Positions 51,701 to 64,000 of a DNA stretch of 64,000 nt are shown here, piece by piece. Below the pieces are notes generated by a model that did not search any database, was not told the origin of the DNA, and saw nothing but the letters and a program-made list of their open reading frames with translations. Each line of letters opens with the position of its first letter. Position 1 is the first letter of the stretch. Location: contig OZ024744.1 in NCBI GenBank assembly GCA_964016885.1, forward strand, positions 119,293,197 through 119,357,196, read 5' to 3'. Both the position numbers and the translations under genes were made by a program. This DNA comes from Eledone cirrhosa. Its lineage: Eukaryota; Mollusca; Cephalopoda; Octopoda; Eledonidae.

Positions 51701-54700
51701 GTACTGGGTACTTTTTGTCAAGACAACTACATGACCACTTTACAGTGTATACTGGGTAATTTTTGTTGTGACACCTACATGACCACTTTACAGTGTGGAC
51801 TGGGTACTTTTTGTCATGACACCTACATGACCACTTTACAGTGTGTACTAGGTACTCGATGTTGTGACACCTACATGACCACTTTACAGTGGACTGGGTA
51901 CTTTTTGTTGTGACACCTACATGCCCAATTTACGGTGTGTGCTGGGTACTTTTTGTTGTGACTCCTATATGACCACTTTACAGTGTTTACTGGGTACTTT
52001 TTGTTGTGACTCCTACATGACCACTTTACAGTGTGTACTGGATACTTTTTTGTCAAGACAACTACATGACCACTTTACAGTGTGTACTGGGTACTTTTTG
52101 TTGTGACACCTACATGACCACTTTACAGTGTGTACTGGGTACTTATTGTTGTGACACCTACATGACCACTTTACAGTGTGTACTAGGTACTTGTTGTTGT
52201 GACACCTACTTGACCACTTTACAGTGTGTACTGGGTACATTTTGTTGTGACACCTACTTGACCACTTTACAGTGTGTACTATGTACTTGTTGTTGTGACA
52301 CCTACATGACCACTTTACAGTGTGTAATGTGTACTTTTTGTTGTGATACCTACATGACCACTTTACAGTGTGTACTGAGTACCTGTTGCTGTGACACCTA
52401 CATGACTACTTTACAGTGTGTACTGGGTACTTTTTGTCATGACACCTACATGACCACTTTACAGTGTGTACTGGGTAGTTTTTGTTGTGACACCTACTTG
52501 ACCACTTTACTGTGTGTACTGGGTACTTTTTGTCGTGACACCTACATGACCAACTTACAGTGTGTAATGAGTACTTTTTGTTGTGACACCTACATGCCCA
52601 CTTTACAGTGTGTACTGAGTACTTTTTGTTGTGACACCTACATGAGCACTTTACAGTGTGTACTGGGTAATTTTTGTTGTGACACCTACATGACCACTTT
52701 ACAGTGTATACTGAGTACTTTTTTTCATGTCACCTACATGACCACTTTACAATGTGTACTGGGTACGTTTTGGTGTGACACCTACATGACTACTTTACAG
52801 TGTGTACTTGGCACTTTGTGTCATGACACCTACATGACCACTTTACAGTGTGTACTAGGTACTTCTTGTTGTGACACCTACCTGACCACTTTACAGTGTG
52901 TACTGGCTACTTTTTGTCATGACACCTACGTGACCACTTTACAACGTGTACTGGGTACTTTTTGTGACACCTACATGACCACTTTACAGTGTGACTAGGT
53001 ACTTGTTGTTGTGACACCTACATGCCCACTTTACAGTGTGTACTGGGTACTTTTTGTCATGAGACCTACATGCCCACTTTACAGTGTGTACAGGGTACTT
53101 TTTGTGGTGACACCTACATGACAGCTTTACAGTGTGTACTGGGTACTTTTTGTCATGACACCTACATGAACACTTTACAGTGTGTACTGGGTACTTGATG
53201 TTGTGACACCTACATGACCACTTTACAGTGTGTACTGGGTACTTTTTGGTGTGACACCTACATGACTACTTTACAGTGTGTACTTGGCACTTTGTGTCAT
53301 GACACCTACATGACCACTTTACAGTGTGTACTGGGTACTTTTTGTCAAGACAACTACATGACCACTTTACAGTGTATACTGGGTAATTTTTGTTGTGACA
53401 CCTACATGACCACTTTACAGTGTGGACTGGGTACTTTTTGTCATGACACCTACATGACCACTTTACAGTGTGTACTAGGTACTCGATGTTGTGACACCTA
53501 CATGACCACTTTACAGTGGACTGGGTACTTTTTGTTGTGACACCTACATGCCCAATTTACGGTGTGTGCTGGGTACTTTTTGTTGTGACTCCTATATGAC
53601 CACTTTACAGTGTTTACTGGGTACTTTTTGTTGTGACTCCTACATGACCACTTTACAGTGTGTACTGGATACTTTTTTGTCAAGACAACTACATGACCAC
53701 TTTACAGTGTGTACTGGGTACTTATTGTTGTGACACCTACATGACTACTTTACAGTGTGTACTAGGTACTTGTTGTTGTGACACCTACTTGACCACTTTA
53801 CAGTGTGCACTGGGTACATTTTGTTGTGACACCTACTTGACCACTTTACAGTGTGTACTATGTACTTGTTGTTGTGACACCTACATGACCACTTTACAGT
53901 GTGTAATGTGTACTTTTTGTTGTGATACCTACATGACCACTTTACAGTGTGTACTGAGTACCTGTTGCTGTGACACCTACATGACTACTTTACAGTGTGT
54001 ACTGGGTACTTTTTGTCATGACACCTACATGACCACTTTACAGTGTGTACTGGGTAGTTTTTGTTGTGACACCTACTTGACCACTTTACTGTGTGTACTG
54101 GGTACTTTTTGTCGTGACACCTACATGACCAACTTACAGTGTGTAATGAGTACTTTTTGTTGTGACACCTACATGCCCACTTTACAGTGTGTACTGAGTA
54201 CTTTTTGTTGTGACACCTACATGAGCACTTTACAGTGTGTACTGGGTAATTTTTGTTGTGACACCTACATGACCACTTTACAGTGTGTACTGGCTACTTT
54301 TTGTCATGACACCTACGTGACCACTTTACAATGTGTACTGGGTACTTTTTGTGACACCTACATGACCACTTTACAGTGTGACTAGATACTTGTTGTTGTG
54401 ACACCTACATGACCACTTTACAGTGTGTACTGGGTACTTTTTGTCATGACACCTACATGAGCACTTTACAGTGTGTTCTGAGTAATTTTTTTCATGACAC
54501 CTACATGACCACTTTACGGTGTGTACTGGGTACTTTTTGTTGTGACTCCTACATGACCACTTTATAGTGTGTACTAGGTACTTGTTGTTGTGACACCTAC
54601 ATGACCACTTTACAGTGTGTACTGGATACTTTTTGTTGTGACACCTTCATGACCACTTTACAGTGTGTACTAGGTACTTGTTGTTGTGACAACTACATGA

Positions 54701-57700
54701 CTACTTTACAGTGTGTACTGGGTACATTTTGTCATGACACCTACATGACCACTTTAGAGTATGTACAGAGTACCTGTTGCTGTGAAACCTACATGACCAC
54801 TTTACAGTGTGTACTGGGTAGTTTTTGTTGTGACACCTAGTTGACCACTTTACTGTGTGTACTGGGTACTTTTTGTCGTGACACCTACATGACAAACTTA
54901 CAGTGTGTAATGAGTACTTTTTGTTGTGACACCTACATGCCCACTTTACAGTGTATACTGAGTACTTTTTTTCATGTCACCTACATGACCACTTTACAAT
55001 GTGTACTGGGTACGTTTTGGTGTGACACCTACATGACTACTTTACAGTGTGTACTTGGCACTTTGTGTCATGACACCTACATGACCACTTTACAGTGTGT
55101 ACTAGGTACTTCTTGTTGTGACACCTACCTGACCACTTTACAGTGTGTACTGGCTACTTTTTGTGATGACACCTACGTGACCACTTTACAACGTGTACTG
55201 GGTACTTTTTGTGACACCTACATGACCACTTTACAGTGTGACTAGGTACTTGTTGTTGTGACACCTACATGCCCACTTTACAGTGTGTACTGGGTACTTT
55301 GTGTCATGACACCTACATGACCACTTTACAGTGTGTACTAGGTACTTCTTGTTGTGACACCTACCTGACCACTTTACAGTGTGTACTGGCTACTTTTTGT
55401 CATGACACCTACGTGACCACTTTACAACGTGTACTGGGTACTTTTTGTGACACCTACATGACCACTTTACAGTGTGACTAGGTACTTGTTGTTGTGACAC
55501 CTACATGCCCACTTTACAGTGTGTACTGGGTACTTTTTGTCATGAGACCTACATGCCCACTTTACAGTGTGTACAGGGTACTTTTTGTGGTGACACCTAC
55601 ATGACAGCTTTACAGTGTGTACTGGGTACTTTTTGTCATGACACCTACATGAACACTTTACAGTGTGTACTAGGTACTTGATGTTGTGACACCTACATGA
55701 CCACTTTACAGTGTGTACTGGGTACTTTTTGGTGTGACACCTACATGACTACTTTACAGTGTGTACTTGGCACTTTGTGTCATGACACCTACATGACCAC
55801 TTTACAGTGTGTACTGGGTACTTTTTGTCAAGACAACTACATGACCACTTTACAGTGTATACTGGGTAATTTTTGTTGTGACACCTACATGACCACTTTA
55901 CAGTGTGGACTGGGTACTTTTTGTCATGACACCTACATGACCACTTTACAGTGTGTACTAGGTACTCGATGTTGTGACACCTACATGACCACTTTACAGT
56001 GGACTGGGTACTTTTTGTTGTGACACCTACATGCCCAATTTACGGTGTGTGCTGGGTACTTTTTGTTGTGACTCCTATATGACCACTTTACAGTGTTTAC
56101 TGGGTACTTTTTGTTGTGACTCCTACATGACCACTTTACAGTGTGTACTGGATACTTTTTTGTCAAGACAACTACATGACCACTTTACAGTGTGTACTGG
56201 GTACTTATTGTTGTGACACCTACATGACCACTTTACAGTGTGTACTAGGTACTTGTTGTTGTGACACCTACTTGACCACTTTACAGTGTGTACTGGGTAC
56301 ATTTTGTTGTGACACCTACTTGACCACTTTACAGTGTGTACTATGTACTTGTTGTTGTGACACCTACATGACCACTTTACAGTGTGTAATGTGTACTTTT
56401 TGTTGTGATACCTACATGACCACTTTACAGTGTGTACTGAGTACCTGTTGCTGTGACACCTACATGACTACTTTACAGTGTGTACTGGGTACTTTTTGTC
56501 ATGACACCTACATGACCACTTTACAGTGTGTACTGGGTAGTTTTTGTTGTGACACCTACTTGACCACTTTACTGTGTGTACTGGGTACTTTTTGTCGTGA
56601 CACCTACATGACCAACTTACAGTGTGTAATGAGTACTTTTTGTTGTGACACCTACATGCCCACTTTACAGTGTGTACTGAGTACTTTTTGTTGTGACACC
56701 TACATGAGCACTTTACAGTGTGTACTGGGTAATTTTTGTTGTGACACCTACATGACCACTTTACAGTGTATACTGAGTACTTTTTTTCATGTCACCTACA
56801 TGACCACTTTACAATGTGTACTGGGTACGTTTTGGTGTGACACCTACATGACTACTTTACAGTGTGTACTTGGCACTTTGTGTCATGACACCTACATGAC
56901 CACTTTACAGTGTGTACTAGGTACTTCTTGTTGTGACACCTACCTGACCACTTTACAGTGTGTACTGGCTACTTTTTGTCATGACACCTACGTGACCACT
57001 TTACAACGTGTACTGGGTACTTTTTGTGACACCTACATGACCACTTTACAGTGTGACTAGGTACTTGTTGTTGTGACACCTACATGCCCACTTTACAGTG
57101 TGTACTGGGTACTTTTTGTCATGAGACCTACATGCCCACTTTACAGTGTGTACAGGGTACTTTTTGTGGTGACACCTACATGACAGCTTTACAGTGTGTA
57201 CTGGGTACTTTTTGTCATGACACCTACATGAACACTTTACAGTGTGTACTAGGTACTTGATGTTGTGACACCTACATGACCACTTTACAGTGTGTTCTGG
57301 GTACTTTTTGGTGTGACACCTACATGACTACTTTACAGTGTGTACTTGGCACTTTGTGTCATGACACCTACATGACCACTTTACAGTGTGTACTGGGTAC
57401 TTTTTGTCAAGACAACTACATGACCACTTTACAGTGTATACTGGGTAATTTTTGTTGTGACACCTACATGACCACTTTACAGTGTGGACTGGGTACTTTT
57501 TGTCATGACACCTACATGACCACTTTACAGTGTGTACTAGGTACTCGATGTTGTGACACCTACATGACCACTTTACAGTGGACTGGGTACTTTTTGTTGT
57601 GACACCTACATGCCCAATTTACGGTGTGTGCTGGGTACTTTTTGTTGTGACTCCTATATGACCACTTTACAGTGTTTACTGGGTACTTTTTGTTGTGACT

Positions 57701-59525
57701 CCTACATGACCACTTTACAGTGTGTACTGGATACTTTTTTGTCAAGACAACTACATGACCACTTTACAGTGTGTACTGGGTACTTATTGTTGTGACACCT
57801 ACATGACCACTTTACAGTGTGTACTAGGTACTTGTTGTTGTGACACCTACTTGACCACTTTACAGTGTGCACTGGGTACATTTTGTTGTGACACCTACTT
57901 GACCACTTTACAGTGTGTACTATGTACTTGTTGTTGTGACACCTACATGACCACTTTACAGTGTGTAATGTGTACTTTTTGTTGTGATACCTACATGACC
58001 ACTTTACAGTGTGTACTGAGTACCTGTTGCTGTGACACCTACATGACTACTTTACAGTGTGTACTGGGTACTTTTTGTCATGACACCTACATGACCACTT
58101 TACAGTGTGTACTGGGTAGTTTTTGTTGTGACACCTACTTGACCACTTTACTGTGTGTACTGGGTACTTTTTGTCGTGACACCTACATGACCAACTTACA
58201 GTGTGTAATGAGTACTTTTTGTTGTGACACCTACATGCCCACTTTACAGTGTGTACTGAGTACTTTTTGTTGTGACACCTACATGAGCACTTTACAGTGT
58301 GTACTGGGTAATTTTTGTTGTGACACCTACATGACCACTTTACAGTGTGTACTAGGTACTTGTTGTTGTGACACCTACATGACCACTTTACAGTGTGTAC
58401 TGGCTACTTTTTGTCATGACACCTACGTGACCACTTTACAATGTGTACTGGGTACTTTTTGTGACACCTACATGACCACTTTACAGTGTGACTAGGTACT
58501 TGTTGTTGTGACACCTACATGACCACTTTACAGTGTGTACTGGGTACTTTTTGTCATGACACCTACATGAGCACTTTACAGTGTGTTCTGAGTAATTTTT
58601 ATTCATGACACCTACATGACCACTTTACGGTGTGTACTGGGTACTTTTTGTTGTGACTCCTACATGACCACTTTATAGTGTGTACTAGGTACTTGTTGTT
58701 GTGACACCTACATGACCACTTTACAGTGTGTACTGGATACTTTTTGTTGTGACACCTTCATGACCACTTTACAGTGTGTACTAGGTACTTGTTGTTGTGA
58801 CAACTACATGACTACTTTACAGTGTGTACTGGGTACATTTTGTCATGACACCTACATGACCACTTTAGAGTGTGTACAGGGTAGTTTTTGTTGTGACACC
58901 TAGTTGACCACTTTACTGTGTGTACTGGGTACTTTTTGTCGTGACACCTACATGACCAACTTACAGTGTGTAATGAGTACTTTTTGTTGTGACACCTACA
59001 TGCCCACTTTACAGTGTGTACTGAGTACTTTTTGTTGTGAAACCTACATGAGCACTTTACAGTGTGTACTGGGTACTTTTTGTTGTGACACCTACATGAC
59101 AGCTTTACAGTGTGTACTGGGTACTTTTTGTCATGACACCTACATGAACACTTTACAGTGTGTACTAGGTACTTGATGTTGTGACACCTACATGACCACT
59201 TTACAGTGTGTACTGGGTACTTTTTGGTGTGACACCTACATGACTACTTTACAGTGTGTACTTGGCACTTTGTGTCATGACACCTACATGACCACTTTAC
59301 AGTGTGTACTGGGTACTTTTTGTCAAGACAACTACATGACCACTTTACAGTGTACACTGGGTACTTTTTGTTGTGACACCTACATGACCACTTTACAGTG
59401 TGGACTGGGTACTTTTTGTCATGACACCTACATGACCACTTTACAGTGTGTACTAGGTACTCGATGTTGTGACACCTACATGACCACTTTACAGTGGACT
59501 GGGTACTTTTTGTTGTGACACCTAT
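48763..59525. repeat. Array 2: 1,579-bp higher-order repeat series
   Basis: A landmark pair (CCCAATTTACGG, then a CAGTGTTTACTGGG unit) starts at 48,763, 50,342, 51,921, 53,548, 56,031, 57,610 and 59,526. Spacings are 1,579, 1,579, 1,627, 2,483, 1,579 and 1,916. The 1,627 spacing is 1,579 plus one 48-bp unit. The 2,483 interval carries an extra module at about 54,385-55,480, itself containing a short duplication ending in the 46-bp unit. Copies are nearly identical, including the rare TACATTTTG, TGTACTATGTAC and GATACCTAC units. Confidence 0.85.
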
Positions 59526-62500
59526 ATGCCCAATTTACGGTGTGTACTGGGTACTTTTTGTTGTGACTCCTATATGACCACTTTACAGTGTTTACTGGGT
59601 ACTTTTTGTTGCGACTCCTACATGACCACTTTACAGTGTGTACTGGATCCTTTTTGTTGTGACACCTACATGACCACTTTACAGTGTGTACTAGGTAATT
59701 GTTGTTGTGACACCTACTTGACCACTTTACAGTGTGTACTGGGTACATTTTGTTGTGACACCTACTTGACCACTTTACAGTGTGTACTAGGTACTCGATG
59801 TTGTGACACCTACATGACCACTTTACAGTGGACTGGGTACTTTTTGTCAAGACACCTACATGACCACTTTACAGTGGTGTATACTAGGTACTTTTTGTTG
59901 TGACACCTACTTGACCACTTTACAGTGTGTACTGGATAGTTTTTTGTCAAGACAACTACATGACCACTTTACAGTGTGTGCTGGGTACTTTTTGTTGTGA
60001 CACCTACATGACCACTTTACAGTGTGTACTAGGTACTTGTTGTTGTGACACCTACTTGACCACTTTACAGTGTGTACTGGGTACTTTTTGTTGTGACACC
60101 TACTTGACCACTTTACAGTGTGTACTGGGTACTTTTTGTTGTGACACCTACTTGACCACTTTACAGTGTGTACTAGGTACTTGTTGTTGTGACACCTACA
60201 TGACCACTTTACAGTGTGTACTGGGTACTTTTTGTTGTGACACCTACATGACCACTTTACAGTGTGTACTGGGTACTTTTTGTGACACCTACATGACCAC
60301 TTTACAGTGTGACTAGGTACTAGTTGTTGTGACACCTACATGACCACTTTACAGTGTGTACTGGGTACTTTTTGTTGTGACACCTACATGCCCAATTTAC
60401 AGTGTATACTGGGTACGTTTTGTTGTGACTACTATATGACCACTTTACAGTGTGTACTGGGTACTTTTTGTTGTGACTCCTACATGACCACTTTACAGTG
60501 TGTACTGGGTATTTGTTGTTGTGACACCTACTTGACCACTTTACAGTGTGTACTGGGTACTTTTTGTTGTGTCACCTACTTGACCACTTTACAGTGTGTA
60601 CTAGGTACTTGTTGTTGTGACACCTACATGACCACTTTACAGTGTGTACTAGGTACTTTTTGTCATGACACCTACATGACCACTTTACAGTGTGTACTGG
60701 GTACTTTTTCTCATGACTCCTACATGACCACTTTACAGTGTGTACTGAGTACTTTTTGTCATGACACCTACGTGACCACTTTACAGTATGTACTGCGTAC
60801 TTTTTGGTGTGACACCTACATGACCACTTTACAGTGTGTACTGGCTACCTTATGTTGTGACACCTACATGACCACTTTACAGTGAGACTAGTTACTTGTT
60901 GTTGTGACACCTACATGCTCACTTTACAGTGTGTACTGGGTACTTTTTGTTGACTCCTATATGACCACTTTACAGTGTGTACTGGGTACTTTTTGTTGTG
61001 ACTCCTACATGACCACTTTACAGTGTGTACTGGATACATTTTGTCAAGACAACTACATGACCACTTTACAGTGTGTACTGTGTACTTTTTGTTGTGACAC
61101 CTACATGACCACTTTATAGTGTGTACTAGGTACTTGTTGTTGTGACACCTACATGACCACTCTACAGTGTGTACTGGGTACTTTTTGTTGTGACACCTAC
61201 TTGACCACTTTACAGTGTGTACTAGGTACTTGTTGTTGTGACACCTACATGACCACTTTACAGTGTGTACTGGGTAATTTTTGTTGTGACACCTACATGA
61301 ACACTTTACAGTGTGACTAGGTACTTGTTGGTGTGACACCTACATGACCACTTTACAGTGTGTACTAGGTACCTTTTGTTGTGACACCTACATGACCACT
61401 TTACAGTGTATACTGGGTCCTTTTTCTAATGACTTCTACATGACCACTTTACAGTGTGTACTGGGTACTTTTTGTCGTGACACCTACATGACCAACTTAC
61501 AGTGTGTAATGAGTACTTTTTGTTGTGACACCTACATGACTACTTTACAGTGTGTACTGGGTACTTTTTGTTGTCACACCTACATGACCACTTTACAGTG
61601 TGTACTGGGTACTTTTTGTTGTGACACCTACATGCCCACTTTACAGTGTGTACTGAGTACTTTTTGTTGTGACACCTACATAACCACTTTACACTGTGTA
61701 CTGGGTAATTTTAGTTGTGACACCTACATGACCACTTTACAGTGTGTACTGGGTACTTTTTGTCATGACACCTACATGACCACTTTACAGTGTGTACTGG
61801 GTACTTTTTGGTGTGACACCTACATGACCACTTTACAGTGTGTACTGAGTACTTTTTTTCATGACACCTACATGACCACTTTACAATGTGTACTGGGTAC
61901 TTTTCGTGACACCTACATGACCACTTTACAGTGTGACTAGGTACTTGTTGTTGTAACACCTACATGACCACTTTACAGTGTGTACTGGGTACTTTTTGTC
62001 ATGACACCTACATGCGATTTAACAGTGTGTACTGGGTACTTTTTGTTGTGACACCTACATGACAGCTTTACAGTGTGTACTGGGTACTTTTTGTCATGAC
62101 ACCTACATGAACACTTTACAGTGTGTACTGGGTACTTTTTGGTGTGACACCTACATGACTACTTTACAGTGTGTCATTGGCACTTTTTGTCATGACACCT
62201 ACATGACCACTTTACAGTGTGTACTGGGTACTTTTTGGTGTGACACCTACATGACTACTTTACAGTGTGTCATTGGCACTTTTTGTCATGACACCTACAT
62301 GACCACTTTACAGTGTGTATGGGTACCTTTTGTCAAGACAACTACATGACCACTTTACAGTGTGTACTGGGTACTTTTTGTTGTGACACCTACATGACCA
62401 CTTTACAGTTTGGACTGGGTACTTTTTGTCATGACACCTACATGACCACTTTACAGTGTGTACTAGGTACTCGATGTTGTGACACCTACATGACCACTTT

Positions 62501-64000
62501 ACAGTGTGTACTGGGTACTTCTTGTCATGACACCTACATGAACACTTTACAGTGTGACTAGGTACTTGTTGGTGTGACACCTACATGACCACTTTACAGT
62601 GTGTACTGGGTACTTTTTGTCATGACACCTACATGACCACTTTACAGTGTGTACTGGGTACTTTTTGTCATGACACTTACATGACCACTTTACAGTGTGT
62701 ACTGGGTACTTTTTGTCATGACACCTACGTGACCACTTTACAGTATGTACTGCGTACTTTTTGGTGTGACACCTACATGACCACTTTACAGTGTGTACTG
62801 GCTATTTTTTGTTGTGACACCTACATGACCACTTTACAGTGAGACTAGTTACTTGTTGTTGTGACACCTACATGCTCACTTTACAGTGTGTACTGGGTAC
62901 TTTTTGTCATGACACCCACATGACCACTTCGCAGTGTGTATTGGGTACTTTTTGTTGTGACACCTACATGACTACTTTACAGTGTGTACTGGATACTTTT
63001 TGTCATAACACCTACATGACCACTTTACAGTGTGTACTGGGTACTTTTTGATGTGACACCTACATGACCACTTTACAGTGTGTACTGGGCACTTTTTGTC
63101 ATGACACCTACATGACCACTTTACAGTGTGTACTGGGTACCTTTTGTTGTGACACCTACATACCCAATTTACAGTGTGTACTGGGTACTTTTTGTTGTGA
63201 CTCCTATATGACCACTTTACAGTGTGTACTGGGTACTTTTTGTTGTGACTCCTACATGACCACTTTACAGTGTGTACTGGGTATTTGTTGTTGTGACACC
63301 TACTTGACCACTTTACAGTGTGTACTGGGTACTTTTCGTTGTGACACCTACTTGACCACTTTACAGTGTGTACTAGGTACTTTTTGTCATGACACCTACA
63401 TGACCACTTTACAGTGTGTACTGGGTACTTTTTCTTATGACTCCTACATGACCACTTTACAGTGTGTACTGAGTACTTTTTGTTGTAACACCTATATGAC
63501 CACTTTACAGTTTGTACTGGGTACATCTTGTCATGACACCTACATGACCACTTTACAGTGTGGACTAGGTACTTTTTGTCATGACACCTACATGGCCACT
63601 TTACAGTGTGTACTGGGTTCTTTTTGTCACGACACCTACGTGACCACTTTACAGTATGTACTGGCTACCTTTTGTTGTGACACCTACATGCTCACTTTAC
63701 AGTGTGTACTGGGTACTTTTTGTCATGACACCCACATGACCACTTCGCAGTGTGTATTGGGTACTTTTTGTTGTGACACCTACATGACCACTTTACAGTG
63801 TGTACTGGGCACTTTTTGTCATGACAGCTACATGACCACTTTACAGTGTGTACTGGGTACTTTTTGTCAAGAGAACTACATGACCACTATACAGTGTGAC
63901 TAGGTACTTGTTGTTGTGACACCTACATAAACACTTTACAGTGTGTACTGGGTACTTTTTGTCATGACACCTACATGACCACTTTACAGTGTGTACTGGG
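59526..64000. repeat. Array 2: less ordered right part of the window
   Basis: 48-bp units continue, with fewer clear long periods and more private variants: GTGGTGTATACTAGG (about 59,875), CATGCGATTTAACAG (about 62,008), GGTCCTTTTTCTAATG (about 61,420) and GTCATTGGCAC (about 62,172, repeated about 96 bp later). A stretch with ACTTCGCAG at about 62,860-62,960 recurs at about 63,690-63,770. The array is still running at 64,000. Confidence 0.8.

Larger units (their letters stand above)
22969..64000. repeat. Array 2: 48-bp tandem satellite (about 850 units)
   Basis: Continuous head-to-tail array. A standard unit is 26,468-26,515, with the landmarks ACCACTTTACAG, GTGTACTGGGTAC, TTTTTGTTG and TGACACCTACATG. 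Length variants are 45 bp (TTTTTGTGACACC), 46 bp (CAGTGTGACTAGG), 44 bp (CAGTGGACTGGG) and 49 bp (GGATACTTTTTTGTCAAG). The most variable spot precedes GACACC: TTGT, GTCAT, GGTGT, TTCAT, GTCGT and GTCAAGACAAC all recur. Because 48 is a multiple of three, one forward frame (a Cys-rich 16-residue repeat) and at least one reverse frame stay open until an indel unit is met. Stops, frame breaks and both-strand openness argue against coding. The array continues past the right edge of the window. Confidence 0.97.

Noticed and set aside
22969..64000. Cys-rich repeat protein genes in array 2
   Set aside because: Frames are open on both strands, broken by length-variant units every few hundred bases, and lack any unique N- or C-terminal domain, splice structure or promoter.
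1..64000. Common origin of the 21-bp and 48-bp satellites
   Set aside because: Shared short strings such as ACAGT/CAGTT and TACT(A/G)G are too short and not in matching order; no convincing alignment by eye.

Overview
This window shows no protein-coding or RNA gene that I can support. It is almost entirely satellite DNA: two unrelated tandem arrays separated by about 1.5 kb of non-tandem sequence. It looks like a eukaryotic, probably invertebrate, nuclear genome. My best guess is a cephalopod mollusc. That rests on a dispersed repeat at 22,910-22,968 (GGCTTGGTTTCTAC, then GCTGGATGCCCTTCCTAAC), which I recall as common in octopus, squid and cuttlefish sequence, and on a decayed non-LTR reverse transcriptase of a type common in invertebrates. 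I searched no database, so treat the taxon as a lead.

Array 1 (1-21,463; continues left of the window) is about 1,000 copies of a 21-bp unit. The unit is itself three diverged heptamers (CAGTTGT, CAGTTAC, TAGTGGT). Once per block a unit has lost exactly one heptamer, leaving 14 bp. These 14-bp units divide the array into 16 blocks (the last cut short by the array edge) plus a partial one at the left edge. Blocks alternate between a long type (A, C, E) and a short type (D, B, F), so the higher-order repeat is a long+short pair of about 2.3-3.8 kb. The block order A D A B C B E F occurs twice, so the whole array is also a duplication with a period of 11.1-11.3 kb. The second copy ends at the right edge of the array.

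The spacer (21,464-22,968) holds a minus-strand relic of a non-LTR retrotransposon reverse transcriptase, riddled with stops and frameshifts and with a degraded catalytic motif. Next to it is the dispersed repeat whose tail leads straight into array 2.

Array 2 (22,969-64,000; continues right of the window) is roughly 850 copies of a 48-bp unit. Variant units of 44, 45, 46 and 49 bp act as landmarks. They reveal successive higher-order periods: 527 bp, 769/817 bp, about 2,254 bp, 3,448-3,496 bp, 5,020 bp and 1,579 bp.

Many long open frames cross both arrays (up to 529 codons). They arise because 21 and 48 are multiples of three and the units lack stops in some frames. I do not call any of them a gene. 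The interest lies in satellite evolution: nested repeat hierarchy, an internal fossil of an array edge, possible birth of a satellite from a dispersed repeat, and very dense arrays of E-box/MYB-like motifs on one face of the helix.
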